A DNA stretch of 64,000 bases from Curvularia sp. ZM96 (taxonomy: Eukaryota > Ascomycota > Dothideomycetes > Pleosporales > Pleosporaceae), in assembly GCA_022457065.1 (NCBI GenBank), contig JAJGBQ010000001.1, positions 6,200,001 through 6,264,000 of the forward strand, given 5' to 3'. Under the pieces are notes generated by a model that had not been told where the DNA came from, ran no database searches, and saw nothing but the letters and a program-made list of their open reading frames with translations. Within the stretch, counting starts at the first letter, position 1. Each line of letters opens with the position of its first letter. This document shows, one piece after another, positions 34,304 through 45,583 of this stretch. A program made the translations under genes and the position numbers.

Positions 34304-35482
34304 ATGCATTCCACAACGTCGGTTGCTGTCTGCCAACAGCTCGATCAAATCAGCAGCCTCATACTCGGGCTTTGCGACATCGATTTTGCCACATTGAGCA
34401 TCAAAATTTCAGGCTTGTCTTCTCAGATCGCTGTTCAAGCTGGATTCGATGAAATAGGGCATCTTATAAGAAGGCAGAAACCGGTGCCAGTCCGCCGGAT
34501 GAGCTTCAACCTCAAAAAGCTATCAGAGAACTCAAACAGCCTACGATGGTCACAGTTGCAAACATTAGACTTTCGCACTCTGATATTCTGCACTCTGTCC
34601 TTCTCTGCCCTCGCATTAATGCCGAATGAGCAGTTTAACTGGCTCGTAAATCATGCAGAGCATTATATGCGGGCGCAGGCCTTCCCACCAGCTTGGATAG
34701 CAACGGATCAGATCAGGAAGGTGATAACAAAAACGCCAAGACTGGAAAGTACAAGGGAATTTTGGAAGAGTAAGCTTCTGGTAATCTCTGCGTTTACGCC
34801 GCTCAAACAATGTCTAGAGTATCATCGTATCGAACTGGAGGTATGCGACGACGGTGATTCCCAGGGTGCATTGATCGAAAAACGCGATAATTTCCAGATG
34901 TTGGGCGAATCTCACATGAACACTTCATCTTTAGAGAACCCTCAAACCACCCAAAGTACGAGCATCTTATCGCATTTGTGACTAACTAGTCTTGCGTTAA
35001 CAACACTAACACAAACTCGGCGCAGGTAAACCAGCGAACGCCCAAAACCCACTAAAGAGGAAACGTGATTTGCATGAGGAAGACCTACGCTCCGTTGCAG
35101 GATCCACACCAAAGCAACCACGAAACGAATCAATTTGTGCTTCTGGCGAGTCGAATTTCACCATTTCGATGTACAGTGTTCGCTAATATCATTAGGGAGT
35201 GCATTGTGGCCAGTGGAAGAATACTACACTTTCTCTTTTGTGAAGCATGAACGAATTGAGCAGCTTCCGAATTTGTTCCTGACTGGAATGAAAACGTGTA
35301 GCTTGTGGAAGAAAGAGACAGAAGCCGGAGGGCTCGCAGTCACGAATTGCCTGTCGTTGCATCTTCCTAAAACGAGCAACGAGGATGTTTTTTGTGTCAT
35401 CAGGCTCAGTTACAATGAAGGATGGAATATCTTCCACCTATTAGATCTGGGAACTCCAGTACAAAGAGAGACACATTTATAA
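34304..35482 (+). CDS. Orphan three-exon protein with basic NLS-like motif
   Basis: Exons 34304-34955, 35026-35145 and 35196-35482 keep frame and give 352 residues. The first intron is canonical (GTACGA donor, cactaac branch, GCGCAG acceptor). The second is either GC-AG (TCTG|GCGAGT) or uses a GTGCTT donor at 35137 in the same phase. The N-terminal part is helical (CQQLDQISSLILGLCDID), the middle has a NLS-like PLKRKRD, and the C-terminal part is a compact alpha/beta-looking stretch (FSFVKHERIEQLPNLFL, EDVFCVIRLSYNEGWNIFHLL). I recognise no family. It may be nuclear, judging from the basic motif only. Confidence 0.5.
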
Positions 35483-35504
35483 CCATGACGGATACAGACA
35501 ACCG

Positions 35505-35744
35505 TCAACTCTTTTGAAATTGCACCCACCCTTCCAGCACATAACATTTGTACCCAGGAAGTACTTTCTCTGTTTTTATGCCATCCTGAGAACGGAAGGC
35601 AAAGATTTCTCTTCCTTCCTTATCGAGAATATTGCACGATTGGCCTTCGAATGTTATCTCCATATAATCATGTATCTCGAATCGTTCGCCTTTAATATAA
35701 GTCCGCTCCCCGTCTAATGCTTGTTGCCCATTCTCTGTCGGCAT
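35505..35744 (-). CDS. Small hypothetical protein (79 aa)
   Basis: A short frame with ATG and a TATA-rich segment (tatttatt on the minus strand) about 60 nt upstream. It reads as a small beta-rich acidic polypeptide (FEIHDYMEITFEGQSCNI; GYKCYVLEGWVQF). There is no signal peptide and no recognised family. It is convergent with the orphan gene ending at 35482, and coding status is uncertain. Confidence 0.35.
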   Translation of the reverse strand: MPTENGQQALDGERTYIKGERFEIHDYMEITFEGQSCNILDKEGREIFAFRSQDGIKTEKVLPGYKCYVLEGWVQFQKS

Positions 35745-36931
35745 TACTCTCGGGTGACGAGCCGCGACGGGATAATGATGGTAAAGGACTCGCCCAGTTC
35801 AAATAAATATAGAGCGTGTAGTTCGGCTTGAAAGATCGATGGAAGTTTGTCGCTCGAGAGAAAATCGGAATGCAGGCGGTGCGTGTTGCTATGTAACTCC
35901 CAAAGTTAATATTTTGCGCATCAGAAACCAATATGAAGACATACAGTCGCCTAGAAATCTTGAACACTGTCAAATGTTACGGGGTTCGATGGGTAGTGTG
36001 GACGTGTGATAAATAGCAATAATGTCGTGAGCGATGCCCAAAGATTTGCAGTAGCAGAGCTGCGGGGCGCGATGATGCCTGATCAGAAAACCTAAGCTGC
36101 ACCCCACCAAATGACGCGGTAAAGCACCTGACCGAGGCGCGCACTATTTCCGATAACCAAGAGTAATAGCTGATCATCTGAGCTCATTATATTCTCATGG
36201 AATTGTTGTGCACGGATGCATAGTTGGTTGAGGGGCTCGCATGTCACGGTCATTGCTGTTCGTCACGTGCTTGGTCTGAAACTTGGCGGTCAGCGATAGG
36301 ACTCTGAAATCGCGTGGGCTCGAGTTCGCTTCTGAACAGTAAGAGCGTAGGGTATGTAAGCGAACAATGGTGCCATCTTCTTCGAACATGAGCCTGTGCT
36401 TGCAAGCATCTGTAAGGTTGTAGCTGCGACAGTAAACGACGTAGATCTTGGTATGGTCCAAGGATATGGCGCTCGCTTGCTGCTTCTGAAAACCGCTAAT
36501 CGTAACAACGTGGAGGAGCGGCTTGCTTATAGGCGATGGAAGGAGATTCAAGCGTGTGTAGGGTTGTAGCTATCGGTATAAAAGACCGCAATTACTCTCC
36601 ATCAATCAGTTCCTCAAGGCCACCACCTCGTCTAGATTAGTACATCCTCTTTGCTCAGGCTGTTTCTCCTTCCAAACCTTCAATACCTCGACATCTTCAA
36701 TCAACTTGATATCTCGTTCTTTCTCATCTTCTTTTAGTACAGATCTCACTGGTACGCTCCACATCCCTTCTGCAGCCTTCATTATATGTTATAAAGCTTT
36801 CTTTAAGAGGACTGAGATAGCCTCTAGGTTAATCTAAAGCCCAGCATCCGAATGCAAGTTAGTAGAGTCGGAGCAGCAGTGACTCCCTTTTGGCACAGGC
36901 TGACTTCCACAGCAGTCTCTGTTGAGTCGCT
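35745..36931. other. Intergenic region with promoter for the small gene at 36932
   Basis: No gene is supported; the antisense frame at 36195-36551 lacks an ATG. A clear TATA box (tataaaag, 36577-36584) is followed by a long CT-rich leader, a strong fungal promoter layout pointing right. Confidence 0.45.
36577..36584 (+). promoter_or_regulatory. TATA box
   Basis: An exact tataaaag followed by a pyrimidine-rich stretch of about 150 nt. It precedes the small Gln/Ser/Asn-rich frame at 36932; the leader of about 350 nt could include an intron. Confidence 0.5.
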
Positions 36932-37150
36932 ATGTCCAACTCTCAAGCGCCAGGCCGACAGAACACCAATCCTTCGGCAGGCCAATCCGCCACCTCACAG
37001 CAATCGACTGCTCTTGACAACTGCAATCAATCCATAAATGGAGCCTCCAACAATCCTCCTTCCTATACAACAGCAGATTTAGGATTACGAAGCGATAGTA
37101 CTCAAGCGCGCCCGACCGGTACCGACAAGCGTGTAACAAATGGTGTATAG
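36932..37150 (+). CDS. Small Ser/Gln/Asn-rich protein (72 aa)
   Basis: A short ATG-initiated frame lies downstream of a strong TATA box and CT-rich leader. The product is polar and probably disordered (SNSQAPGRQNTNPSAGQS; NGASNNPPSYTTADLG), without signal peptide or membrane helix. The composition resembles small stress-induced fungal proteins, but no specific family is recognised. Support comes mainly from the promoter context. Confidence 0.42.
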   Translation: MSNSQAPGRQNTNPSAGQSATSQQSTALDNCNQSINGASNNPPSYTTADLGLRSDSTQARPTGTDKRVTNGV

Positions 37151-37535
37151 TATGTCCACAGCGTTCTCATCGAGATGTACAATGCTACCGCTCGTTAGTT
37201 GGCTAGTATCAGCTTGTCATCCAATAATGATAGAAAGAATTGATCTTGAGGTTACTCAGTTATTTAAGTATATAGACGCTGTGCACGTGATGATGAAAAA
37301 CTAAAAGAATGGCGAATCAAAGTTACATGTGATGATCGGGTTTAGTGTTCCTAGCTACGACATATGCGGGGTCATTGGTGCCAAGTGTCCGGGGCGACGT
37401 CGGCCCTGGACGTGCACGGTCACTTCCCACATCGCGCTCGCTGCACCCAACATTTGGTCATGTTCCTTAGTATAAGGCATCGCTAACTGCAATTTAATAC
37501 CAACGTTCCTAGTTGCGCTTTTACATACGGAAAAC
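37151..37535. other. Intergenic region
   Basis: No feature was recognised; it is the presumed promoter of the orphan gene at 37536. Confidence 0.35.
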
Positions 37536-38208
37536 ATGTCTCATCACGAAGCTAGCGGACAATCGACCTGTGTGGGTATTAGAGTGCCATTACTTGCAAA
37601 TCTCAAGAAAACACCAGCTTTGCAAAAGGAACTTGAAAAGATCGCACCGCTCTTGGGATCCCAATCACACCTACAGGGCATCATGAAGCTGAAAGACGGG
37701 GTTTTCGGATACAAGTGGAGCAAAGCATTTGACAGTCTTCTCAGCGATATTCTCAACAGCGTAAGCAGGCAGTCAAGTTATGTTACTGCAAATAATGACA
37801 ATGCATAAGGAATACAAAGACCATGTAACGGAAACTGGTACAGCAGTTCGAGACCCGGAGCTGCATGAAAACGCATATCCCCGGCCCGCGGTGCTACTCC
37901 TTCACAAAGCCAGGCTCCACACAAGTGATGACGAAATTTTCCTCCTTCAGTGTCTTCCTATAGATACGGAAACACACGAAGCAATTATTCATCGCATTCG
38001 GGAGATAGACGACACGTTGAAAGCTGCCAGCGTTACAGACATGAGTAAGAAGCTCCTTGTACAAAGTCTTGCAGCTCCCAAGTCAAGAAGCGAGACACCG
38101 TTACAGTCAGACTCACTTTGCCTGGTACTACAGAACGCCAGTTTGGAGGTGGTACCGCAACTAGTTCCTTTTCTCCTCGTTCCTCGTCTCACATCCAAAG
38201 TCGAATAG
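37536..38208 (+). CDS. Orphan two-exon protein
   Basis: Exons 37536-37760 and 37810-38208, split by a 49-nt intron (GTAAGC...ATAAG), give 207 residues. The protein is soluble-looking and helical: LLANLKKTPALQKELEKI, WSKAFDSLLSDILNS, then after the junction EYKDHVTETGTAVRD and PRPAVLLLHKARLH. No domain is recognised. A further intron near 38100 could redirect the 3' end into another open frame running to 38318. The 3' end approaches the last exon of the convergent gene (38274). Confidence 0.5.
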
Positions 38209-38273
38209 CATCACCAGACGTGGCAAATGACAGCTTGCCGGTGAAGACTTTCCAACTTGTAGCTGAATTGAAT

Positions 38274-39938
38274 TCAAATATCACCGAAACAATAGCTTGT
38301 TTCATCATGTCCCAATAGATCTGACAACCCATAAGAGGGCAGGTTTGTGTCCTGTCCATAGTCAGCTTGATCAGCAAATGATACTGTGGGCTACTGGCTT
38401 ACCTCCGTTTCTTCTACAATTGGTACAAGGTCCCCTTGGCCCTCTACAGGAGAATTTATGCTAGCTCTCCCTTGCTCTATATTGCTCACCTGTTCGCAAG
38501 TTGATACAGAGTTGTGCTGCTGTTCTGAGTAAATCAAGCTAGGCATCGAGGATTGCTGACCTTCTGCTTGTGCTATACTCCTATCATTTTCTGGCGTTAG
38601 GATTGAGTATATCGTGGAGAGCTGCGACCATTCATTTCCGGAGATTCTCCGTCGTTTGGCGATGTTCGTGTGCGGCTCTGCAGCATGATGTGTTTGCTGG
38701 CTTTGCAGAGCATGAGAGATGGGTACAGGTCCTTGTTGTTCAAGAGAAACGGTATGAGTAGAGAGTCTGAAATCTGTTCCAGGTCCAAGCCCTACTAGTG
38801 ATTGCGAAGCACCGTTGCGGCATTGATTGCTGTCTGCGGTGACAAATTTTGGGAGCACCTTGCCGTCCTCGGCAAGTGACTTCGTATCTACGTAAAGGCA
38901 AAGAAGCTTTGTCAAACGAGTAAGTCCTTTCGTGATATTGACTTTCTCAATGCCTTGGGCCAAAAGACCTTGGACAAGTTCGTTTGCCACGGTGAAATCC
39001 AGAGACCTAGACTGTTTTTCGATAGCAGGATGAGCCTTGCGAAAATTGCACAGTAACTGGATATCTTCGTTGTTGAGATTTTCCATGCTTCTATACATTA
39101 GCAGTAGTCAAATTTAAGACTTTCCATGCTTACTCGGATTTGGCGGCGGCCATTGACAAAAGAGAACCTGGACCTCCTATTTCTGAACATTTTAAATATC
39201 GAGAGGCATCAGCGTATGCTCTTCTTGCATCCTCCCTCTTTTTACTATCCCCCCTGGAAATAGTATCAAAAGCGATCGATTTGTGGGATCGTCCTTGTGA
39301 AACTACTACTTGCAGGCTTTCGTATTGATCTACCGCATGGCTGAAGTAGAGAAGATTATATCGGTATGCTTTGGTATCTTGCTTTGAAGATAACTTCTTG
39401 AAGATCGCCTCTGCGCGCGCGATTGAGGTTTCCAAGATTAAGTCTTCGCGGATGCTGCTTGGACCGACAACCGCCCCTGTCTGTGTGATTGGGGTCCCCA
39501 CGATCAAGTCCTCATCGTAGAATCTGCCTGAATCAACACTCTCTTGGATCCGAAACTCAGTGATACGTTGAGCAACCTTTACCAATCTTCTGAACCTGTT
39601 CTCTTCGTCTGAGATTATAATTTGGAAGTATCTTTCCGCCGAGATTGGAGTGTCCCGTGATTGGTGTGGCTGCGGTGTGGCTGGGACCGGGGTCGGGGGA
39701 GAATTTATCCGTTTAGATGGTTTATCAGACCTGAACTCCTCTGGAAGCAGTCTAAAACACTCATCTGCCGTTCCTCTTCTGAAAAATCGATGCACACTTG
39801 CAAGCAAGACCTTGATCACTCTTGTTATCTTTTATTTTTTATTTTTCGGGATTTACTTACTTCGTCTCTCAAGATATCAGATGGTGTACAGGAATCTAGA
39901 GCTTTTAAAAAATCGGTGCGAGATCTAGATGATGCCAT
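38274..39938 (-). CDS. Orphan four-exon nuclear-like protein
   Basis: Exons 39861-39938, 39134-39810, 38403-39090 and 38274-38351 keep frame and give 506 residues. All introns are 43-51 nt with good donors (GTAAGT, GTAAGC, GTAAGC), and the last has a ctgac branch. Without the last intron the protein would end at 38391. It starts MASSRSRTDFLKALDSCTPS; the middle is helical (AERYFQIIISDEENRFRRLVK; ARAEAIFKKLSSKQDTKAY), and KRRRISG in the third exon looks like a nuclear signal. The C-terminal quarter is Ser/Gln-rich. I recognise no family. Confidence 0.6.
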
Positions 39939-40616
39939 TTCTCTCGAGAGTGGGCGTCGAGGTTTGCAGGTGCGACTGTGGAGGTCCCGAAGGGGATAGG
40001 TTTAAGTCCCAGTTCTGGGATCAAAACTAAGCCGTTTTGGGAATATGCTTCGCCAAGAGTGTCGTTCCTGGGCTCTGGTCGCGTAACCTCCCTTCTGCCG
40101 TATTAATTGCCTCATCGAACGACCTTTCAATAGTGGCTTTCTCGCCTTACCAAACCCGCGGTATCGCCCTAAATGAATCAGATCGGCGTAGCATTCAGTA
40201 GGAGGCCTTTCCGCTGTAGGCCTCGTAAGCTGTGAAGGGCCTGATATCGCCAAGTCTGCCATGCTTATCCGGGGAAGCCGTCAATCGATGAAATTTTCTG
40301 CTATGTGATTGGATCATGCAAACTCACAGTATTCAACGCCCAGCCAGGCTATTGGGGCCGTGCCGCGTGGTTTGCCTCGTACCCGCGCTCCCGTCCGTGT
40401 CGTTCGTTAGCAAGAACCCTGACCGAGCCAACTCCAGAAAGCAATGGCCTCTCATTGTCTGGAGCGTTTTCAAAGTACAACCCAGTCAGTTGAGCGGCTG
40501 AGATCCTCATATATCATGCGTCCTTCCTGCAAGGCTTAGACGTCCTTCTACCCGTTGCCTCACCGCTCTTGCGTCCTTCACCGGTTGCCTTCTTTCAAGT
40601 TTGGTTTGCTAGCAAA
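39939..40616. other. Intergenic region with short hairpins
   Basis: No gene is supported. Near 39990 a B-box-like ggtttaagtccc and a small hairpin (tcccag/tggga) occur, but no tRNA fold can be drawn. The right end is the promoter of the C2H2 gene. Confidence 0.35.
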
Positions 40617-41981
40617 ATGGTTCCAGATTATACACTTGCATCCCTGGTATGTGGTTTGACACCGTCTTTCGATCTAAACTCTAAAGAATAAGAGAAGCTG
40701 ACCTTCCAGCCTGATTCCCTCGTAAATCAACTACGTCCAAACGGTGTCCTTGAGCCCATTAGTAAGACACTTCGTTCTCGAACTCTGCTCGAACTCTGAT
40801 TAAACATGAATGCTAACATATCAAAGCGAAAAGGAGCTACCAATGCGAGCTTTGTACGGAATCCTTTCCCTGCCACGAGCCACTGCAATACCATGCACGC
40901 GTCGAGCATAGCCACACTGTCCAACATGTTTATACGGAATGCAAGTTGTTACCAGGCATCATCATTAATATCCATGGTCTTTATTGCCGTCGCGGAACCC
41001 ATTATGTTCGAGTAACTACCTTGACATTCTTGGGACTCTTCTCTCGTGTAGAGGAGATAGTCACCGAAGAGGAGTTGACTTTTGAAGAATTCCTCAAAAG
41101 AGATTTCAGTCCCACAGAAACGTACAAAGAAACAGTGACAAGGGTAAAAGAGTTTGACAAGACATGTTGCAGGCCGGTTTACGCAAAATTCACAGTAAGA
41201 ACCTTGGGACATCCATCCTTGAATGCAGAAACTGATATTTATTATCAAGGAACTCGTAGAAAAGGTGCTATCATGCTTTGCATGTATTCCGGTTCCGAAA
41301 CGGTCAAGGTCTCGTCGTTGCCCGAGCAATCCAGACATGAGATTGACGTCGCCTTCTCAGTCAACCGAGATCCTGACGGCCAACGAAAAAAGTAGCCAAC
41401 ACACTAACGATCTAACTTTGACTGCAAGCCGGTCTAGCAGACCAGACACGAAGTCGCCTTCTCAGTCAACCGAGGCCCTGACGGCCGACGACGAACGCAG
41501 CCAAGATGTTGACGACCCAGCCTCAACTGTAAGCTGATCCACTCTCAAGTATGCTGCTCCCGGCGAAATACTCATATAACCGCTTTTCCAGGCAAGGAAT
41601 AGTCTTCCCGAGCATGTCACTGAAATCGTAGCTGTAGCTGCTTTCTTCTCGACTGCTGATGGTGTTCACGGCCGCAAAGTACTTGTCACAACCCGCTCAG
41701 ACACTATAATCCTCTTAGGACGAGTGGATCTGGACGCGCTTCTTCAACACCCGCGCATCAAGAAACAACTACAGGAGATGATTGGTGGGCATGCCTTCGC
41801 GAAGCTGCTGGAGTACAGGAGGAAACCCGAGAGGGCCAAGGATACCAAAGTTTCTGTTTATCAGGGCAATCTACCAGATGATTTGCTTATTGCAGAAGAC
41901 GAAGAAGTTCGATTGGAAGACTGCTCTCCAGTGCTTCAAGCGGGAGTTCGCTCTATTCTTGACTCATACGTCACCTTGTAA
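40617..41981 (+). CDS. C2H2 zinc-finger protein, middle exons uncertain
   Basis: The first exons are 40617-40646, 40710-40761 and one starting at 40827, joined by good introns (GTATGT...TTCCAG; GTAAGA...TCAAAG). They encode a classical C2H2 finger, SYQCELCTESFPCHEPLQYHARVEH, near residue 30. The final exon, 41592-41981, is reached in frame from tca act|GTAAGC and encodes about 129 residues (AAFFSTADGVHGRKVLV; HPRIKKQLQEMIGG). The centre (about 41030-41230) requires a frame change. A candidate intron 41142-41226 (GTAAAA...TGCAG) restores it, but an indel cannot be excluded. A 35-residue SPSQSTE-type tandem repeat lies before the last intron. It is probably a nuclear DNA- or RNA-binding protein; its role is unknown. 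Confidence 0.5.
41349..41474 (+). repeat. In-frame duplication inside the C2H2 gene
   Basis: The 21-mer tcgccttctcagtcaaccgag occurs at 41349-41369 and exactly again at 41454-41474, 105 nt (35 codons) apart. Similar flanking text encodes SPSQSTExLTAxxExSQ twice. The same-frame spacing supports real coding use of that frame. Confidence 0.75.
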
Positions 41982-42534
41982 TATAGTCTTGTATTCCTCA
42001 GTATTACAGCGTAATTTTTCATTGGCATCTTCTCCATGGTATCATATGCGGGTTTCCTCCAACCACATCAAAACAGTGATATTCTAGGTCGCTGCAAGCA
42101 GATCATGCTTCCCAACCAATAGGATTATGTCATGATTGCAATTGTTGAGGTGACATACCAGCGAGTGGTCCCTAGCGTCTCATGAGAGGCATTAGCATGA
42201 CAGATAGTTGAGCCGAAAGGAGCAGGAGGAAAATGGTGGAGAAGGGTGGCGTTCCGTGGCGATATGAGCAATAAATTGCTTTTCGATTCAACGGGTTGGT
42301 GTTGAACTTTGTTTGATAGCTCTAGACGTCTGATCTTGCATACGTGCGGCATGAGCTTCCATCATAAATAGCACTTGCTCCGGATTTCCACCAATATCAT
42401 CCATCATCAGTTGCTACCTCTTAACTACTCTCTACCCTCTGAATTCATTCCGACGCTTCTCGAAGTTCTCTCATTGTATTGCCCCTCAAAATTGTCACAG
42501 TTTGGCTCTATCATAGCCTCAGTTTTTCAGCAAA
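41982..42534. other. Intergenic region
   Basis: No gene was seen. The right part is the leader of the Zn2Cys6 gene, with CT-rich sequence from about 42413. Confidence 0.4.
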
Positions 42535-44516
42535 ATGTCCCTTCTACCTGCTCCAGATGCGCAAGATCAGAACTCCAGTTCCGCCAACCAGAGATCATCC
42601 AGAACTTTCAAGACTCGAATGGCTTGCGAGGAATGTCGCAGTCGCAAAGCTAAATGCGACGGAGCTCATCCATGCAGAGGATGCCAGTATAACCGCATAG
42701 AGTGCGTGTATGAGAAAGCCAAACCATCCGAGTATGTCGCTGTCAGTGGGCTCATCGTTCCTTATTGACCTTTTATAGACTAGAAAGAGGCTTGAAGAGC
42801 CTACGTGCTATTCTAGCTGATGTAAAAAACGAGATTCTCGAGACACGCGGCGAAGTAATAAAGGTTGGCGGCGAAACAAAACAGCTTCACGACGAATTGA
42901 AACAGCTCCGCGACATACTCAGCGAATTAGAAGGGCTGAACGGACAAGAAAGTGGAGCAAAAGCGTTCTCGCATGAAGAGCTACACCGGCTTTCTGAGTC
43001 TTACATCGCGCATGTGCATCCCCTGCACCCATTTTTCGACAAACCTCAGCAGATGTGCAACGAATTCATCAATGACCCATCAGTGCAGAGAGGTATCATC
43101 CACCCGTGCCCAAAGAATGTCCATGTACTATTCTTTTTTGCATTGGGGAGCTGTCAATCAGTTGCCAAAACTACATACCACTCAAGTACCATGCCAGGCA
43201 CAGCATACTACTCTCGCGCGAAAGCCATCCTCGAGTGTGAACTTGGAGAGCGTGATATCCCCATTGCGCAAGCCTTAACTCTGGCCGCACTCTACACGAA
43301 CCAAAACGGGATGCTTCAAGATAGCTACAAATATCTTTGCAACGCTCGAGACATATACATAGAGGTTGTCAAGAAGTAAGATCAGTGATCGCTATTTACA
43401 AGTTCAGGCTAACAGAGTGTAGTAACACGTTTATTTCTGACGAGGCCAAGAGGAGTTTCTGGATTTATTGGGATCTGGCAGGGTAAGTTACTGATACAGA
43501 TCTGTGTACTTTTCTAACTGTCCTAGCGGTATCAACAACTGCCCCAATTGGGCCTCCTTTGGTCCCTTTCCCAATCACTTGTACACATTAGTTCCAGAGA
43601 GAAATGCGGAACAGTCTCCTGAAAGAGTTTACTGGAACAAAATAGCTCTCCGAATCCTACTTGATGGTTTGCGCTGTTCTGCGCGTCGACATCTCAAACC
43701 CACGTTAGTACCGGATGAAGAGTATCTGCCTCATTCCATAGCTGAGAAGGATCTGCCCGATCCTAGGCGTCGGCCCTTCCCGGGAGTAAGGGAAATAGAT
43801 GAAGCGGACCTACGTCGTTATATGTGTTTCGCAGACGAGCATATCAGGGCGTTGGAAAAATGGAGATCGAATTTAGACCTACGATTGGCCTGGAAAGATA
43901 CAGAGCTTCCATCGACTGACCCACTCATAGCTTCGCTACGAGCAGAGTACTACGAGGGTGCAGCTCACTTGTTGAGGCCATACCTGGACATTACAATACA
44001 TGCACTGCATTCCAACGCTGGCTCTATAACGAAAGAGTTATCGGAATGTCAGCAAAGGATTCTCCAAGTCCTCTTCGATTGGGAGAAATACGCTCTCTCA
44101 AGTATCGTCTGCTTTGACCGTGTTGGTGCGGCTTCTGATAGCGAATACGGGATGTATCAAAACACAAGTGGTAGCTCAGTAATGTTGAGCAACCCTGTCA
44201 GCACACTCCATGCGCAAGTTACTCAATTATTAACAAATTATCTCTAATACTAACGCTTTCCAGAATATTCGAAAAAGTCTTAATTTTCCGTGCTCTTCGT
44301 TCCTCCAAAATTTATCCATGGATCGCTGAGCAAACAAGACTCACAAATGAGAAAGTGGATGAACTTCATCACTACACTATCAAAAGATTGTCCGGGTTTT
44401 GCCCAAGTCATCCAATCTTGTCTCGAGATCTTGAGGCTTTAAATTGGCTTCAGTCACTAGGAGACTCAGTGCCGTGGGAGCTAGTTCCTTCGTGTTCTTG
44501 GCTGGCTGCACTTTAG
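42535..44516 (+). CDS. Zn2Cys6 binuclear-cluster transcription factor
   Basis: Five exons (42535-42731, 42779-43375, 43423-43482, 43527-44213, 44264-44516) give 597 residues. The N-terminal cluster CEECRSRKAKC...CRGCQYNRIEC fits CX2CX6CX5CX2CX6C (about residues 33-60). A coiled-coil dimerisation stretch follows (ETKQLHDELKQLRDILSELE), then a fungal-specific transcription factor domain (HVHPLHPFFDKPQQM; ALTLAALYTNQNGMLQDSYKYL; FWIYWDLAG; RPFPGVREIDEADLRRYM). The last junction keeps frame only with a GC donor (GC|GCAAGT) and CAG acceptor, with a perfect TACTAAC branch; the ending is EKVLIFRALRSSKIYPWI. Such regulators often control metabolic or accessory clusters, but no target operon-like cluster is obvious nearby. 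Confidence 0.87.
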
Positions 44517-44620
44517 TTGGGCCTCGCAATTATGCATCTAACTTCCATGTCTAAGAGTATATATTCATCCCATGTTGGAAACACGCAGGCCCCACAGCTC
44601 CCGCATCCTGATCTATTGGT

Positions 44621-45124
44621 ATGGCGAGTGACACCCCTAATATCAGAGCCGCGCTACAGACTATCAGTCAAGCATCTACAGAGTCGCTCGTACTACACAT
44701 CTGGGAGCTATGCGAAGCTAATGCTGCCATTGCAAAGGCTATCTCATCTCTTAGTCACAATTTTTGCGAGGAAATTGGGCAGCTCGAAACTCCAGCTAAG
44801 GACTTAGCAACGCCAGAAGATACTGACCTTGCAAGTTCTCAGGCTCAGCCCCCAATCATCTTGAGAGACAATTCATGGCAGGACGTGTCCCAGGGAACGC
44901 TGCAGCAGTACAAGTCTCGACGTGGCCGACCAGAAAATGCAATTGTGAGGCTTGCACAGTACTGGGTTCAGAGGAGACTAGCCGGAACCAGTGTACTGAA
45001 TGTCGCAGATGAACAAGGGGTGTTAGATGATTTACGCAGGATTGTAGTTTCAAGCACTCCTGTATTTTTGGCACTGGTAAAAAGTATAAAAAAAAGAAGG
45101 TCCGCTACCAACCCACAACGCTAA
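44621..45124 (+). CDS. Orphan protein (167 aa)
   Basis: This single ATG-initiated frame lies 104 bp downstream of the Zn2Cys6 gene on the same strand. It has a helical N-terminus (RAALQTISQASTESLVLHIW), an acidic middle, a basic patch YKSRRGRPEN resembling an AT-hook-like GRP core, and a basic tail (KSIKKRRSATNPQR). It could be a nuclear protein, and no family is recognised. Confidence 0.48.
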   Translation: MASDTPNIRAALQTISQASTESLVLHIWELCEANAAIAKAISSLSHNFCEEIGQLETPAKDLATPEDTDLASSQAQPPIILRDNSWQDVSQGTLQQYKSRRGRPENAIVRLAQYWVQRRLAGTSVLNVADEQGVLDDLRRIVVSSTPVFLALVKSIKKRRSATNPQR

Positions 45125-45583
45125 AGAATGTGTGTATGGTAGCCACTCCAAGCGTTGGATTTGCCGCTTTCGTTTTCTGTGCACATTAGTTGGTTAGGCA
45201 GTATGAACACGTGGATGGCTCTCCAAGGCTTTGCCCCTCGGCGGCTACTGGAGCAGTAGCCTGAGCCAGATCAAATCAACTTAATAGAAGTGATTCGAGT
45301 CAATCTCCAACAGGAAATTTGTTGAATATTGCAGGCGCGGTGGCGTTGAATGGCCAGGGGTACGATGCAGGCCTTTCACCGCTGGCACAACGCCTAAATT
45401 AGTTGCCTAATTTTGCCTGGTTTAGCTTTAACCTGCTGATGATTCTGCCACACAATCGAGAAAGAATTTGAGATAAATTGAAGTACTTCCCAACCCATCT
45501 CTCGTCCATATCCACCGATCCCAAGTTCCACAACGAGCACTATACATTACCCAATCAGATCCAGTACGAGCAAAATTTTCAAC
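45125..45583. other. Intergenic region
   Basis: No feature beyond the presumed promoter of the coiled-coil gene. Confidence 0.4.

Noticed and set aside
39960..40030. B-box-like ggtttaagtccc with a nearby hairpin
   Set aside because: The five-base T-stem does not pair and there is no matching A-box or acceptor stem.
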